NCBI GenBank assembly: GCA_003443635.1
Contig: CP031964.1
Coordinates: 1,520,321-1,584,320 of the forward strand
Length of the DNA: 64,000 bases
Direction: 5' to 3'
Origin: Flavobacteriaceae bacterium
Lineage (GTDB): Bacteria > Bacteroidota > Bacteroidia > Flavobacteriales > Flavobacteriaceae
Shown: positions 27,180 to 35,578 of the stretch, piece after piece
Layout: each line of letters begins with the position of its first letter
Numbering within the stretch: the stretch's first letter is position 1
Notes under the pieces: model-generated
Told to the model about the DNA's origin: nothing
The model's input: the letters and a program-made list of their open reading frames with translations, nothing else
Database searches by the model: none
Translations under genes and position numbers: made by a program

Positions 27180-27205
27180 AATTTATTATGCATGCATAAT
27201 AAATT
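27180..27205. promoter_or_regulatory. 26-bp perfect palindrome, candidate MarR operator
   Basis: AATTTATTATGCA followed by its exact reverse complement, no spacer. It covers the region between the expected -33 and the -7 element at 27168, a classical repressor position. It is the only site of this kind seen in the beta-oxidation operon's upstream region. Confidence 0.65.
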
Positions 27206-27259
27206 AGAAAAACTTAACAAATAATAAATGTTTTAGTAAAAGAATTAAAAAATAATAAT

Positions 27260-29032
27260 TTAAGATCGATAAATCTTCTCTATAAGATGTGCATAAATAT
27301 TTTTAATGACGCTACGTTTCATTTTCATAGTAGGAGTAAGATGACCAGCGTCTATAGACCATACTTCGGGCGTCAATTCAAAACGTTTTATTTGTTCCCA
27401 GTTGCCAAAATTCATATTACAACTGTTAATCTCTTCTTGAATACGTTCTATAATAATTTGAGATGATGCAATTTCAGCTTCAGTTGTACCTACATCTTTA
27501 TTTTTTCGCTCAATCCAATCTTTGATAAAATCAAAATTTGGCTGTATAATGGCAGCAGGCATTTTTTCGCCTTCACCTATAACCATAACCTGTTCTATAA
27601 ATCGAGATTGTTTTAAGATATCTTCTAAAAGCGTTGGAATAACATATTTACCACCAGATGTTTTAAACATCTCTTTTTTACGTCCTGTAATTTTTAAAAA
27701 CCCATCGTCGGATAATTCACCTTTATCTCCGGTGTGAAAATAACCGTCAATAATTACTTCAGCTGTTTTTTCTGGATCTTTATAATAGCCTAACATCACG
27801 TTTGGACCTTTAACAAGTATCTCACCATCACCAGCTATTTTAACCTCTACATTATTAATAACGCGTCCTACAGTACCTATTCTAAAACCTCCACCACGTT
27901 CATCATTTACAGAGATTACAGGTGAAGTTTCTGTTAAACCATAGCCTTCCATAATAGGCATACCTGCTGCTGCAAAAGTTCGGGTAAGCCGTGATTGCAA
28001 AGCTGCACTTCCAGATACCATAAGTTCTAATTCTCCACCAAGACCTTCTTGCCATTTACTAAAAATAAGTTTGCGAGCCAGCTTGAGTTGCTTCTCGTAC
28101 CACCAACCATTTTTACCATAAGGTTCATACTTCAGTCCTAAATTAATTGCCCAAAAAAAGAATGCTTTTTTAATGCCTGACAATTCAGTGCCTTTAGCAA
28201 CAATTTTATCGTATACTTTCTCATAGAGACGAGGTACAGCTGTCATTACATTAGGCTTAACCTCTTTAAGGTTATCACTCATTTTTTCGATAGACTCAGC
28301 AAAATAAATTTCTACGCCACAATATTGATATAAGTATAAGATCATACGTTCAAATACATGACAAACTGGTAAAAAACTAAGTGCTTTAGATTTTCCATAA
28401 TTAAAGGGAACGCGTGTTTCACTATCCAATACGTTGGATACTAAGTTATTGTGTGACAACATAACTCCTTTAGGCGTTCCTGTGGTTCCAGAAGTATAAA
28501 TAATAGTTGCAAGATCGTTAGGTGTTACGGAAGCTTTTATGTTTTCTACTTCAGGTTGATTACTGTTATCTTTCCCTAATTGAAATAATTCTGAATAATG
28601 TTTGCAACCTTCAATTTCATCAAAAGAATACACTTCCTTTAATTGTGTATTATCTTTGATCACATTTATTTTTGCCAGTACTTCTTCATCAGAAACAAAA
28701 CAATAAATAGATTCGGAATGATTAATGACATATTCATAATCTTCGGCACAAATGGTAGGATAAATAGGTATATTTTGAGCTCCTACTTGTAAGACACCTA
28801 TGTCTATAAGATTCCATTCAGTTCGATTATTTGTGGAAATTACAGCAATTTTGTCTCCTTTTTTGACACCCAATCTAAGCAAAGCACGACTTATAGCATT
28901 GGCTTTATCGATATATTCTTGTGATGAAATGGATTGCCATTCACCATCATATTTTGTAGTAAATGCTTTATCTAGATTATAAGTATCTCGTTGGTGATAC
29001 GGGAAGTCAAAAAGTCGAGTGATATTTGCCAT
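27260..29032 (-). CDS. Long-chain fatty acid-CoA ligase (AMP-forming)
   Basis: A 590-residue adenylate-forming enzyme that activates fatty acids to acyl-CoA, feeding the adjacent beta-oxidation operon. Signatures: P-loop-like LATIIYTSGTTGTPKGVMLSHNN (about 172-195), VCHVFERM, YGLTETSPVISVN, and YFHTGDKGELSDDGFLKITGRKKEMFKTSGGKYV with the C-terminal hinge and lysine region. Membrane association is usual for the FAA1/FadD15-like long-chain branch. It is transcribed leftward upstream of marR but separated from it by 169 bp containing the palindromic operator, so it probably has its own promoter. A short inverted repeat (AATAAC-TAC-GTTATT, 29122-29136) lies in front of it. Confidence 0.9.
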   Translation of the reverse strand: MANITRLFDFPYHQRDTYNLDKAFTTKYDGEWQSISSQEYIDKANAISRALLRLGVKKGDKIAVISTNNRTEWNLIDIGVLQVGAQNIPIYPTICAEDYEYVINHSESIYCFVSDEEVLAKINVIKDNTQLKEVYSFDEIEGCKHYSELFQLGKDNSNQPEVENIKASVTPNDLATIIYTSGTTGTPKGVMLSHNNLVSNVLDSETRVPFNYGKSKALSFLPVCHVFERMILYLYQYCGVEIYFAESIEKMSDNLKEVKPNVMTAVPRLYEKVYDKIVAKGTELSGIKKAFFFWAINLGLKYEPYGKNGWWYEKQLKLARKLIFSKWQEGLGGELELMVSGSAALQSRLTRTFAAAGMPIMEGYGLTETSPVISVNDERGGGFRIGTVGRVINNVEVKIAGDGEILVKGPNVMLGYYKDPEKTAEVIIDGYFHTGDKGELSDDGFLKITGRKKEMFKTSGGKYVIPTLLEDILKQSRFIEQVMVIGEGEKMPAAIIQPNFDFIKDWIERKNKDVGTTEAEIASSQIIIERIQEEINSCNMNFGNWEQIKRFELTPEVWSIDAGHLTPTMKMKRSVIKNIYAHLIEKIYRS

Positions 29033-29165
29033 TAAAAATTATGAGATTTTGAAATGCCAAATTAGGAAATAAAATGTGGTTTTGAAATAATATTTTATTA
29101 TTAATACCTAGACAATTGGTTAATAACTACGTTATTGGTTTTTTTTAACTGAATATCGTTAAATC

Positions 29166-30485
29166 TTATAGTATAAAACTCAATACAAACATTGTTTTTT
29201 CTTTTTCAGGCTTAAAGTAGATAGTGCCCCCGTGGGATTCCATAATGCTTTTAGTGAGTGTTAGCCCTATTCCAGACCCACCTTTACGAGTAGTAAAATA
29301 GGGAACAAAAATATTATCTTTAATATCTTCTGAAATACCAATACCATTATCTGAAAAATAAATATTGATTTTATTGTTAATCTGTTTTACTTCTATGCTT
29401 ATGTTTAATTGATCTTTTATGGCGTTTAAGCTGTTAGAAATTAAATTAATAAATACCTGTTCTATTTGTTTTTTATCAATATTTAATATATAATGTTCTG
29501 AGTTATCAAATATTACAGTAACATTATTTTCTTCAAACTCTTGTTTAAATAGTACTAAAGTATTTTTAATAAGCTGGTTAATATTTGTTTGTTCTTTCTC
29601 AGGTAAAGGTAATTCAGTTAAAGTTCGATAAGTATCTACAAAATTGGTAAGATGTAATGAACGTCGATTAATAATTTGTAAGCCTTGTGAAAGTTCATCT
29701 AAAGCTTCTTTATCTGGTTCTTCTTGTAATAAAGAGTTTAAATTACTGGCCAAAGTACTAATAGGAGTAATAGTATTAATGATTTCGTGAGACATTACAT
29801 TCATTAATTTATACCAGGATTCTTTTTCTTTTTTATCAATAACCTGTTGGATAGTTTCTAAAGTAATTATTAAATATTCAAAATTATAAGTTTTAGTTAC
29901 TGATGTTTTTAAATAAAAAGTTTCTGCTTGATCATTAATATTAAGAGAGATTGTTTTTCTTTGCTTTTTCCAAGATTGTTGATCTATTAAATCGATTAGT
30001 GGCTTTATTTTCTCTTTTAATAATTCCCATTTATAATATTTAGGAATCTTTAAAAACCCAGTAAATGTATCATTAAGCTGATAGACCTCAATAAGGTTTT
30101 TACTGTCTTTTCTTAAAATAAGTGTACCTATAGTTAAACTCTCAATAATATTAGTAAAAATAAGTTGTTCTGAACTTTGTTTTAAATCTCGTTCTTTGTA
30201 TTTTTTTATAAGTAGAGCTGTTTTATGATAGAGACTATTTTTTCGTTTTCTTTTTGAAATAGAAATAGAATAGTCATCGTATAATAAACAATCTATAGAT
30301 TTTTCAATATCAGCTATTAAAGATTTTATGTAATCTATAAATAAGAAAATTTGAGCAATTAAAAAGACACAGAAAATAAAAAACGTAATGATATATTTAT
30401 TGATCAAGAAGTAGTAAATCGCAATTCCATTGATACTTAGTAAAAATGCTCTTATAATAATTTGTATGTAGATGTTTTTTGTCAA
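29166..30485 (-). CDS. Sensor histidine kinase, NtrB-like partner of the sigma-54 activator
   Basis: A 439-residue kinase. Two N-terminal transmembrane helices (about 8-27 and 31-52), a cytosolic PAS-like sensing region (about 105-210) and then the transmitter: phosphoacceptor His233 in MNVMSHEIINTITPIS, N-box FINLISNSLNAI, G1 FSDNGIGI and G2 KGGSGIGLTLTK. Almost no periplasmic loop, so signals are probably sensed inside the membrane or cytosol. The start is TTG (30485), one base after the stop of the response regulator gene; no ATG is available in frame near it. It would phosphorylate the sigma-54 activator to switch on the divergent export operon. Confidence 0.85.
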   Translation of the reverse strand: MTKNIYIQIIIRAFLLSINGIAIYYFLINKYIITFFIFCVFLIAQIFLFIDYIKSLIADIEKSIDCLLYDDYSISISKRKRKNSLYHKTALLIKKYKERDLKQSSEQLIFTNIIESLTIGTLILRKDSKNLIEVYQLNDTFTGFLKIPKYYKWELLKEKIKPLIDLIDQQSWKKQRKTISLNINDQAETFYLKTSVTKTYNFEYLIITLETIQQVIDKKEKESWYKLMNVMSHEIINTITPISTLASNLNSLLQEEPDKEALDELSQGLQIINRRSLHLTNFVDTYRTLTELPLPEKEQTNINQLIKNTLVLFKQEFEENNVTVIFDNSEHYILNIDKKQIEQVFINLISNSLNAIKDQLNISIEVKQINNKINIYFSDNGIGISEDIKDNIFVPYFTTRKGGSGIGLTLTKSIMESHGGTIYFKPEKEKTMFVLSFIL

Positions 30486-30486
30486 A

Positions 30487-31860
30487 TTACATTTTATATT
30501 TTTCTAATCGTCTATATAATGCAGCTCTTGTTAATCCTAATTCTTTTGCGGCTTTACTAATATTACCTTGATGCTTATTCAATGCATTTTTTATGAATGT
30601 TTTTTCAGTATCTTCTAAGTTAAGTGTTTTGGGTATATTGGTTTCAAATTTTTTTGTTGAAAAATGTAAATCTTCCATTTGAATCGCGTTAGTATCTGAA
30701 ATGATAGTAGCACGTTCAATAATATGCTCTAACTCTCTAATATTACCTGGCCAATGGTAGTTTAGCAACGCATCAGAAGCTGATTTAGAAATAGTTTTTA
30801 TCAGTTTTCGATACTTATTTGCTTGTGTTTTTAAAAAATGATTGGCTAATAACAATATATCTTCCTGACGTTCTCGTAAAGGAGGGAGGTGTAATTCTAT
30901 CGTATTAATTCTGTATAATAAATCTTGACGAAAATTATCTTCATCCATCATTTTATGAATATCTGCATTAGTAGCACAGATAATACGTGCATCAATGGGA
31001 CGCTCAATAGCTTCTCCTAAACGCATTATTTTTTTATTTTGAATTACAGTTAATAGCTTCGCTTGAAGATGTAAAGGAATATTTCCTATTTCATCTAAAA
31101 AGATAGTACCACCTTTAGCCAATTCAAATCGTCCTTGAGTATCTTTTTGTGCATCCGTAAAAGCACCTTTAGCATATCCAAATAATTCACTTTCAAATAA
31201 GTTTTCGTTTAAAGACCCTAAGTCAATATGAATAAATGGATGTTTTTTTCTATTGGATTGTAAATGGATCTCTTTTGCGAATACATATTTTCCAGTTCCA
31301 TTTTCTCCAAGTATTAAGATATTGGCATCAGTAGGAGCAACTTTTTGCATCAATTTTACAGCATCGTTCATTGCTGAAGAGGCTCCAATAATGTGCTCTG
31401 TTTGTTGGTGAAATTCCTTGTTTTGCTGCTCTTGTATGGTCTCCAACTGTGTGTTTTTTCGCTTTGAGCGTGCTAATTCTACACCAGCATTTACAATGGA
31501 ATATAGTTTTTCACTATTCCAGGGTTTTAAGATAAAATCGGTTGCACCTTGTTTAATAGCGTCTACAGCAAGATTAACACTTCCAAAAGCAGTCATTAAA
31601 ATTACAGTAGTTTCAGGACTTATCTCTTTAATTTGTTTTAGCCAATAAAGTCCTTCTTTACCATCTTCAAAACCAATGCGGTAATTCATGTCTAAAAGAA
31701 CAACATCAATTTGCTGAGCTAGTTTTGTGATAATAGTTTTAGGATTGTTTGTTGTTATGATATTCGTAAAATGATTTTTCAAACTAATTTTAGCCGAAAA
31801 TAAAATATCATCATCATCATCAACTAATAAAATGGAAGCTTCCTTTTTTCGCATATGCAT
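30487..31860 (-). CDS. Sigma-54-dependent response regulator (NtrC family)
   Basis: A 457-residue activator: receiver (1-125, phosphoacceptor Asp57 in VVLLDMNYR, Lys112 in LKPW), AAA+ domain (about 155-390) and Fis-type HTH (about 413-457, GNISKAAKELGLTRAALYRRLEKYKM). Walker A is GENGTGK (185-191), Walker B ATP site GGTIFLDEIGN. The sigma-54 contact loop reads GAFTDA (232-237), not the GAFTGA consensus; I recall the D form in other Bacteroidota activators. Start: two Met codons (31860 and 31854) are equally possible. It is divergent from the MacAB-like operon, whose upstream region contains a TCGAACAA inverted repeat (likely its binding site) and a -24/-12 promoter. Confidence 0.93.
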   Translation of the reverse strand: MHMRKKEASILLVDDDDDILFSAKISLKNHFTNIITTNNPKTIITKLAQQIDVVLLDMNYRIGFEDGKEGLYWLKQIKEISPETTVILMTAFGSVNLAVDAIKQGATDFILKPWNSEKLYSIVNAGVELARSKRKNTQLETIQEQQNKEFHQQTEHIIGASSAMNDAVKLMQKVAPTDANILILGENGTGKYVFAKEIHLQSNRKKHPFIHIDLGSLNENLFESELFGYAKGAFTDAQKDTQGRFELAKGGTIFLDEIGNIPLHLQAKLLTVIQNKKIMRLGEAIERPIDARIICATNADIHKMMDEDNFRQDLLYRINTIELHLPPLRERQEDILLLANHFLKTQANKYRKLIKTISKSASDALLNYHWPGNIRELEHIIERATIISDTNAIQMEDLHFSTKKFETNIPKTLNLEDTEKTFIKNALNKHQGNISKAAKELGLTRAALYRRLEKYKM

Positions 31861-31880
31861 AGTTACATATATGTTTGATA

Positions 31881-31900
31881 TCGAACAAATTATTGTTCGA
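31881..31900. promoter_or_regulatory. Inverted repeat, candidate enhancer for the NtrC-like regulator
   Basis: TCGAACAA-ATTA-TTGTTCGA, two perfect 8-bp arms with a 4-bp centre. It is centred about 85-95 bp upstream of the sigma-54 promoter at 31971, the usual distance for an enhancer bound by an NtrC-type activator, and lies 21 bp upstream of the activator gene itself. A further half-site (ACGAAC) follows at 31903. Confidence 0.6.
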
Positions 31901-31970
31901 AAACGAACACTTCTATTTTAGTTTTTATTTTTAAATACCTGATAGTCAAATTCTTATGATTTATTCTTTA

Positions 31971-31987
31971 TTGGCACATTTGTGGCA
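31971..31987 (+). promoter_or_regulatory. Sigma-54 (-24/-12) promoter
   Basis: TTGGCACATTTGTGGCA: the invariant -24 GG (31973-31974) and -12 GC (31985-31986) are separated by exactly 10 bp. Only one base of the -12 box differs from the consensus (TGGCA for TTGCA). Transcription would begin near 31998, about 20 bp before the HlyD-family start codon. Confidence 0.8.
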
Positions 31988-32016
31988 CATATTCAATCAA
32001 GTAAATAAAACAGAAA

Positions 32017-33261
32017 ATGGACAAACAAATCAAAGCTAAAAATAAAACTACAAATAAAATGCTATATATAGGGCTTCCCGTATTATTTGTTTTAATAATC
32101 ACTGTACTTAACATGACTCGTAAGAAACAAATAAACTTAAAAGCAGATACTATTACAATACGAGAGGTAATAAAAGGAGATTTTGAAGATGTTGTACTAT
32201 TTAACAGTATTGTAGAACCTAAAACATCAGTATTAATTAATGTAGTGCAAGGGGGATCTGTTGCTGAAATTTTTGTGGAAAGCGGACAAATGATAAAAAA
32301 AGGAACTCCAATGTTAAGTGTTTATAATCCAAATGCAGAATTAACATACTTAACAAGAGAAACGGCTATAGTAGAGCAGATTAATAATTTGAGAAATATT
32401 AGAGTTAATATTAAAAATCAACAATTAAACCTTAATGAACAATTGTTGAGTATTGACAACTCTTATAAAAATGCAAAACGTAAATATGTAACTGACACTA
32501 CCCTATACGGAAAAGGAATTGTTGCTAAAAATGATTATGAAATCTCAGTACAAGAGTACAAATACCAAAGTGAACGTAATAAAGCCATTAAAGAAAGTGT
32601 ATCTCAAGAGAAAACTGATAGAGCTGTACAACTCTCTCGCATTAATGCTTCAATTGGAAACATGCAAAAAAGCTTAGAATTACTAAGAAAAAACAAAGAA
32701 AATTTTATTTTAAAAGCACCTATTGATGGTTTACTATCATCTTTTAATCCTACATTGGGTCAAAATTATAATCAGGGAGAATCTATAGGAAAAATAGATG
32801 TCTTAGATGGCTTTAAGCTTGAGGCAAAGGTAGATCAGTACTATATTTCTAAACTGAGAGAACAGGTACGAGGTAACGTAAATACAGACAACGAAAGTTA
32901 TGATGTAATCATTTCTAAAATACTTCCAGAGGTCATTAAAGGACAATTTCAAGTGGAACTTACTTTTGCTAATGACACTTTAAATGCAGATATAAAACGA
33001 GGAATGTCTCTGCAAACAAAAGTATATTTATCTAATAATTCGCAAGCACTATTATTACCAAAAGGATTATTTTATCAAAGCACTAATGGTAGTTGGGTAT
33101 TTGTATTGAATTCTGAAAACAAAGCTGTAAAGCGTAATGTTAGAATAGGTCGAGAAAACCCTTTTTATTATGAGGTATTAGATGGTTTAGGGGAAGGGGA
33201 TAAGGTAATTACATCTAGTTATGATGATTTTATAGATGTAGAAGAAATAAATATTAATTAA
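32017..33261 (+). CDS. HlyD/MacA-like periplasmic adaptor
   Basis: A 414-residue membrane-fusion (adaptor) protein. An N-terminal membrane anchor (about 16-35, MLYIGLPVLFVLIITVLNM) is followed by barrel-sandwich half (SVLINVVQGGSVAEIFVESGQMIKKGTPMLSVYNP), a long coiled-coil hairpin (about 110-230), second lipoyl half (FILKAPIDGLLSSFNPTLGQNYNQGESIGKI) and a membrane-proximal beta domain. It would connect the FtsX-type permease encoded downstream to an outer-membrane channel, as MacA does; no TolC gene is present in the operon. First gene after the sigma-54 promoter. Confidence 0.88.
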   Translation: MDKQIKAKNKTTNKMLYIGLPVLFVLIITVLNMTRKKQINLKADTITIREVIKGDFEDVVLFNSIVEPKTSVLINVVQGGSVAEIFVESGQMIKKGTPMLSVYNPNAELTYLTRETAIVEQINNLRNIRVNIKNQQLNLNEQLLSIDNSYKNAKRKYVTDTTLYGKGIVAKNDYEISVQEYKYQSERNKAIKESVSQEKTDRAVQLSRINASIGNMQKSLELLRKNKENFILKAPIDGLLSSFNPTLGQNYNQGESIGKIDVLDGFKLEAKVDQYYISKLREQVRGNVNTDNESYDVIISKILPEVIKGQFQVELTFANDTLNADIKRGMSLQTKVYLSNNSQALLLPKGLFYQSTNGSWVFVLNSENKAVKRNVRIGRENPFYYEVLDGLGEGDKVITSSYDDFIDVEEININ

Positions 33262-33273
33262 ATAAAATAAGAG

Positions 33274-33327
33274 ATGATTTTAATTGTAATAATTGTAGTG
33301 GTAATCGTAAACTTAATTTTTAAATAG
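33274..33327 (+). CDS. Possible 17-residue hydrophobic mini-protein
   Basis: ATG at 33274 opens a 17-codon frame ending with TAG at 33327: MILIVIIVVVIVNLIFK. All residues but the C-terminal Lys and one Asn are hydrophobic, which is what a single membrane-spanning micropeptide looks like, and a purine-rich stretch (AATAAGAG) precedes it. It sits exactly in the 73-bp gap between the adaptor and the retropepsin-like lipoprotein. In an AT-rich genome such frames can occur by chance, so expression is unproven. Confidence 0.3.
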   Translation: MILIVIIVVVIVNLIFK

Positions 33328-33334
33328 TAATAAA

Positions 33335-34207
33335 ATGAAATTTATTAAATCAGTTTTTATACTCGTAATTTTAATTTTGAGCACAGGTTGTTCAATTACT
33401 AAATACCAAAAAGACGGAAGTGTCGCAAATAAAGAATTCCATTATAAAACGGGTTTTACAACTTTAAAATCAGTTATTATTTTACCTGTAACCGTAAATG
33501 GAACGACAAGAAACTTTTTGTTTGATACTGGTGCAGATTTATCATTACTTCAAAGAGACAGTATAGTAGGAAAAACAATAAAAGTTAACGGTGCTTCTAA
33601 TCGAACAATAAAAACAGGAAAAGGTTATGTGAAATCTATACAAATTGGTGACATAAATTTCTTAAATACGTATGCACTTAATAGTGATTTAAAAGGATTA
33701 AAAGAACAGATTACAGATTTTGGAGGACTCATTGGTCAACCCATTATAAGTAAAGCCAATTGGTTAATTGATTATCCTAACAAGAATATAGAAATTTCGA
33801 ATACACATTTAGTTGACGATAGTTATCAATCTATTAAAATTAAAAGAGAAGATGGAGCTCCTTACATCTACCTTACCATTAACGGTAAAAAACATAAAGC
33901 AATAATAGATTTAGGCTCTTCCAGCACATTTTCTATTCCTAAGGGTTCAAAATTGGCATCAGAAGTTTTGAATGCCCATAATTTTGAAGACAATGAAAGA
34001 GAAATTTACACATTGGGTGGAATTCAAAAAATTAAAGAAAAAGTAGGTGTGTTACCTAGCATAAAGATTGAAAGTATTGAATTTAAAAATGTAAAAACAG
34101 ATGTAAAACCTACAAGTCAATTACGAATTGGGAATAATTTTTTTAAAGATCATATTATTTATATCGATAATATAAATGGTGATTATAAAGTAAAAAAAAT
34201 ACAATAA
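33335..34207 (+). CDS. Retropepsin-like aspartic protease lipoprotein
   Basis: A 290-residue exported protein with a lipobox (signal peptide ending ILILSTGC, Cys19). It contains two aspartic-protease-like half-domains: DTGA at 64-67 (FLFDTGADLSLLQ) and DLGS at 192-195 (AIIDLGSSSTFSIP), each followed by the hydrophobic GGLIGQPI / RIGNNFFKDH strand typical of retroviral-type and pepsin-like folds. Two active-site Asp in one chain suggests it can form the catalytic centre by itself; the second motif has L for T. It lies inside the MacAB-like operon between adaptor and ATPase genes, where such a gene is not usual. A role in processing a secreted substrate is inference. Confidence 0.75.
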   Translation: MKFIKSVFILVILILSTGCSITKYQKDGSVANKEFHYKTGFTTLKSVIILPVTVNGTTRNFLFDTGADLSLLQRDSIVGKTIKVNGASNRTIKTGKGYVKSIQIGDINFLNTYALNSDLKGLKEQITDFGGLIGQPIISKANWLIDYPNKNIEISNTHLVDDSYQSIKIKREDGAPYIYLTINGKKHKAIIDLGSSSTFSIPKGSKLASEVLNAHNFEDNEREIYTLGGIQKIKEKVGVLPSIKIESIEFKNVKTDVKPTSQLRIGNNFFKDHIIYIDNINGDYKVKKIQ

Positions 34208-34237
34208 ATACAAAATAACAATTTTAAAATTACAGAT

Positions 34238-35542
34238 ATGCTTAAAAACTTTATAAAAACATTGTGTACGATTAGCTTTTTTGTGCTATTCCATTTACAA
34301 ACTAATGCACAAGTACCTGTTAACTGGACAAATAAAAAAAATGTAACTACAAGAAATGGATATATTTCCAAATTTGATGGAGGTATACTTTGGGATTCAG
34401 GTGCAACTTCAAAGCAAATACTTAATGAAAAAATAGATGGTTGGATGGAAACCATAATTCAAAAAGCAAAACAACAAAAGATTATTGGATTTTCTAAACC
34501 TCAAAAAATTGAATTTTGGGAAAAAATTGATTATGCTATTTATATGAAAAAAGGAATTATTAGTATAAGTGAATCTGGTATGATAGTATTCAAAACTGAT
34601 ATAAAATGTAAAAAAGGAGATTTGATTAGAATAGAGAAAAAAGAAGGTGTAATAAGCTATTTGTTAAATGGGAAAGTGCTTTACGTCTCAAAAAAAACTG
34701 TTTCTACTGATCTTCGAGTACATACGGCTTTCTATATCAGTGGAACTGGTTTTTACAAAACTAAAGTATCTAATAGTTTTAAATCTTTAAAAAATCGAAG
34801 TAGAACTCCTGCTCAACTTAAACCTGGAGACGTTTTAATGACATTCGGTAATGGAGCATATGGAAAAACCATTTTTTTAAATGGTATGAATAAAGACACC
34901 TATGATGCCATAGAAAAAATAGATAACAAAGAATCATATTATGTATATTTTAATACAGAAAAAATGACCCAGGTTGATTTTGGTACTTCATGCCAATATT
35001 TAACTTGGATAAATAAATTAGTTATTGATCGTTCAGATAAGGTGAAAAACTACAATGCATTACGTTTTTTAACTCATTTAGAAGAAATATATTTTATTGA
35101 TGGTAACCCCCAACTCCCAATATTAGATTTAAAAATTATTTCACAATCAAAAAACCTAAAAAAATTAGTAGCCTATAATTTCACTAAGTTTAATAATTAT
35201 GAAATGCTTAAAAACTTCAATTTTCTCGAAGAACTTGAATTGGTAAATAGCTATATTAAAGATTTAAGTTTTTTAAATGGAATGAATAATTTAAAGAGAC
35301 TTGATATCTCTGGACATTTGAATACATATCAGGGCTTAATATCAATAGGGAATCTTGCTAATTTACAAAAGTTAGATATTTCTGGTAATGAGAAAATAAC
35401 CGATTTAAGCCCTCTTTATAATTGTACAAATTTAAAAGAATTAGTTGTAACAAAATCTGATCGCTCATTTTCTAATACCGAACTCGAAAAAATCAAAAAA
35501 GAGTTTCCAGAATTAATGATAAGCGAACGTGTAAACCATTAA
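34238..35542 (+). CDS. Exported ConA/SPRY-like and leucine-rich-repeat protein
   Basis: A 434-residue exported protein: signal peptide (residues about 1-23, FFVLFHLQTNAQV). Residues about 28-180 resemble a ConA-like/SPRY-like beta domain (WDSGATSKQILNEKIDGWMETII, KIDYAIYMKKGIISISESG, KKGDLIRIEKKEGVISYLLNGKVLYVSK). Residues about 250-430 are leucine-rich repeats (LEELELVNSYIKDLSFLNGMNNLKRLDISG, LANLQKLDISGNEKITDLSPLYNCTNLKELVV), about 22-25 residues each. Binding rather than catalysis is expected for both parts. It sits in the MacAB-like operon 30 bp after the aspartic-protease gene and 36 bp before the ATPase gene. The specific ligand is unknown. Confidence 0.75.
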   Translation: MLKNFIKTLCTISFFVLFHLQTNAQVPVNWTNKKNVTTRNGYISKFDGGILWDSGATSKQILNEKIDGWMETIIQKAKQQKIIGFSKPQKIEFWEKIDYAIYMKKGIISISESGMIVFKTDIKCKKGDLIRIEKKEGVISYLLNGKVLYVSKKTVSTDLRVHTAFYISGTGFYKTKVSNSFKSLKNRSRTPAQLKPGDVLMTFGNGAYGKTIFLNGMNKDTYDAIEKIDNKESYYVYFNTEKMTQVDFGTSCQYLTWINKLVIDRSDKVKNYNALRFLTHLEEIYFIDGNPQLPILDLKIISQSKNLKKLVAYNFTKFNNYEMLKNFNFLEELELVNSYIKDLSFLNGMNNLKRLDISGHLNTYQGLISIGNLANLQKLDISGNEKITDLSPLYNCTNLKELVVTKSDRSFSNTELEKIKKEFPELMISERVNH

Positions 35543-35578
35543 TTAGTGAATATTTAAAAATAATTAAAGCGTATTAAA

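Noticed and set aside
29122..29136. AATAAC-TAC-GTTATT inverted repeat before the acyl-CoA ligase gene
   Set aside because: Six-base AT-rich arms are expected by chance and there is no T run in the transcription direction; not called as terminator or operator.
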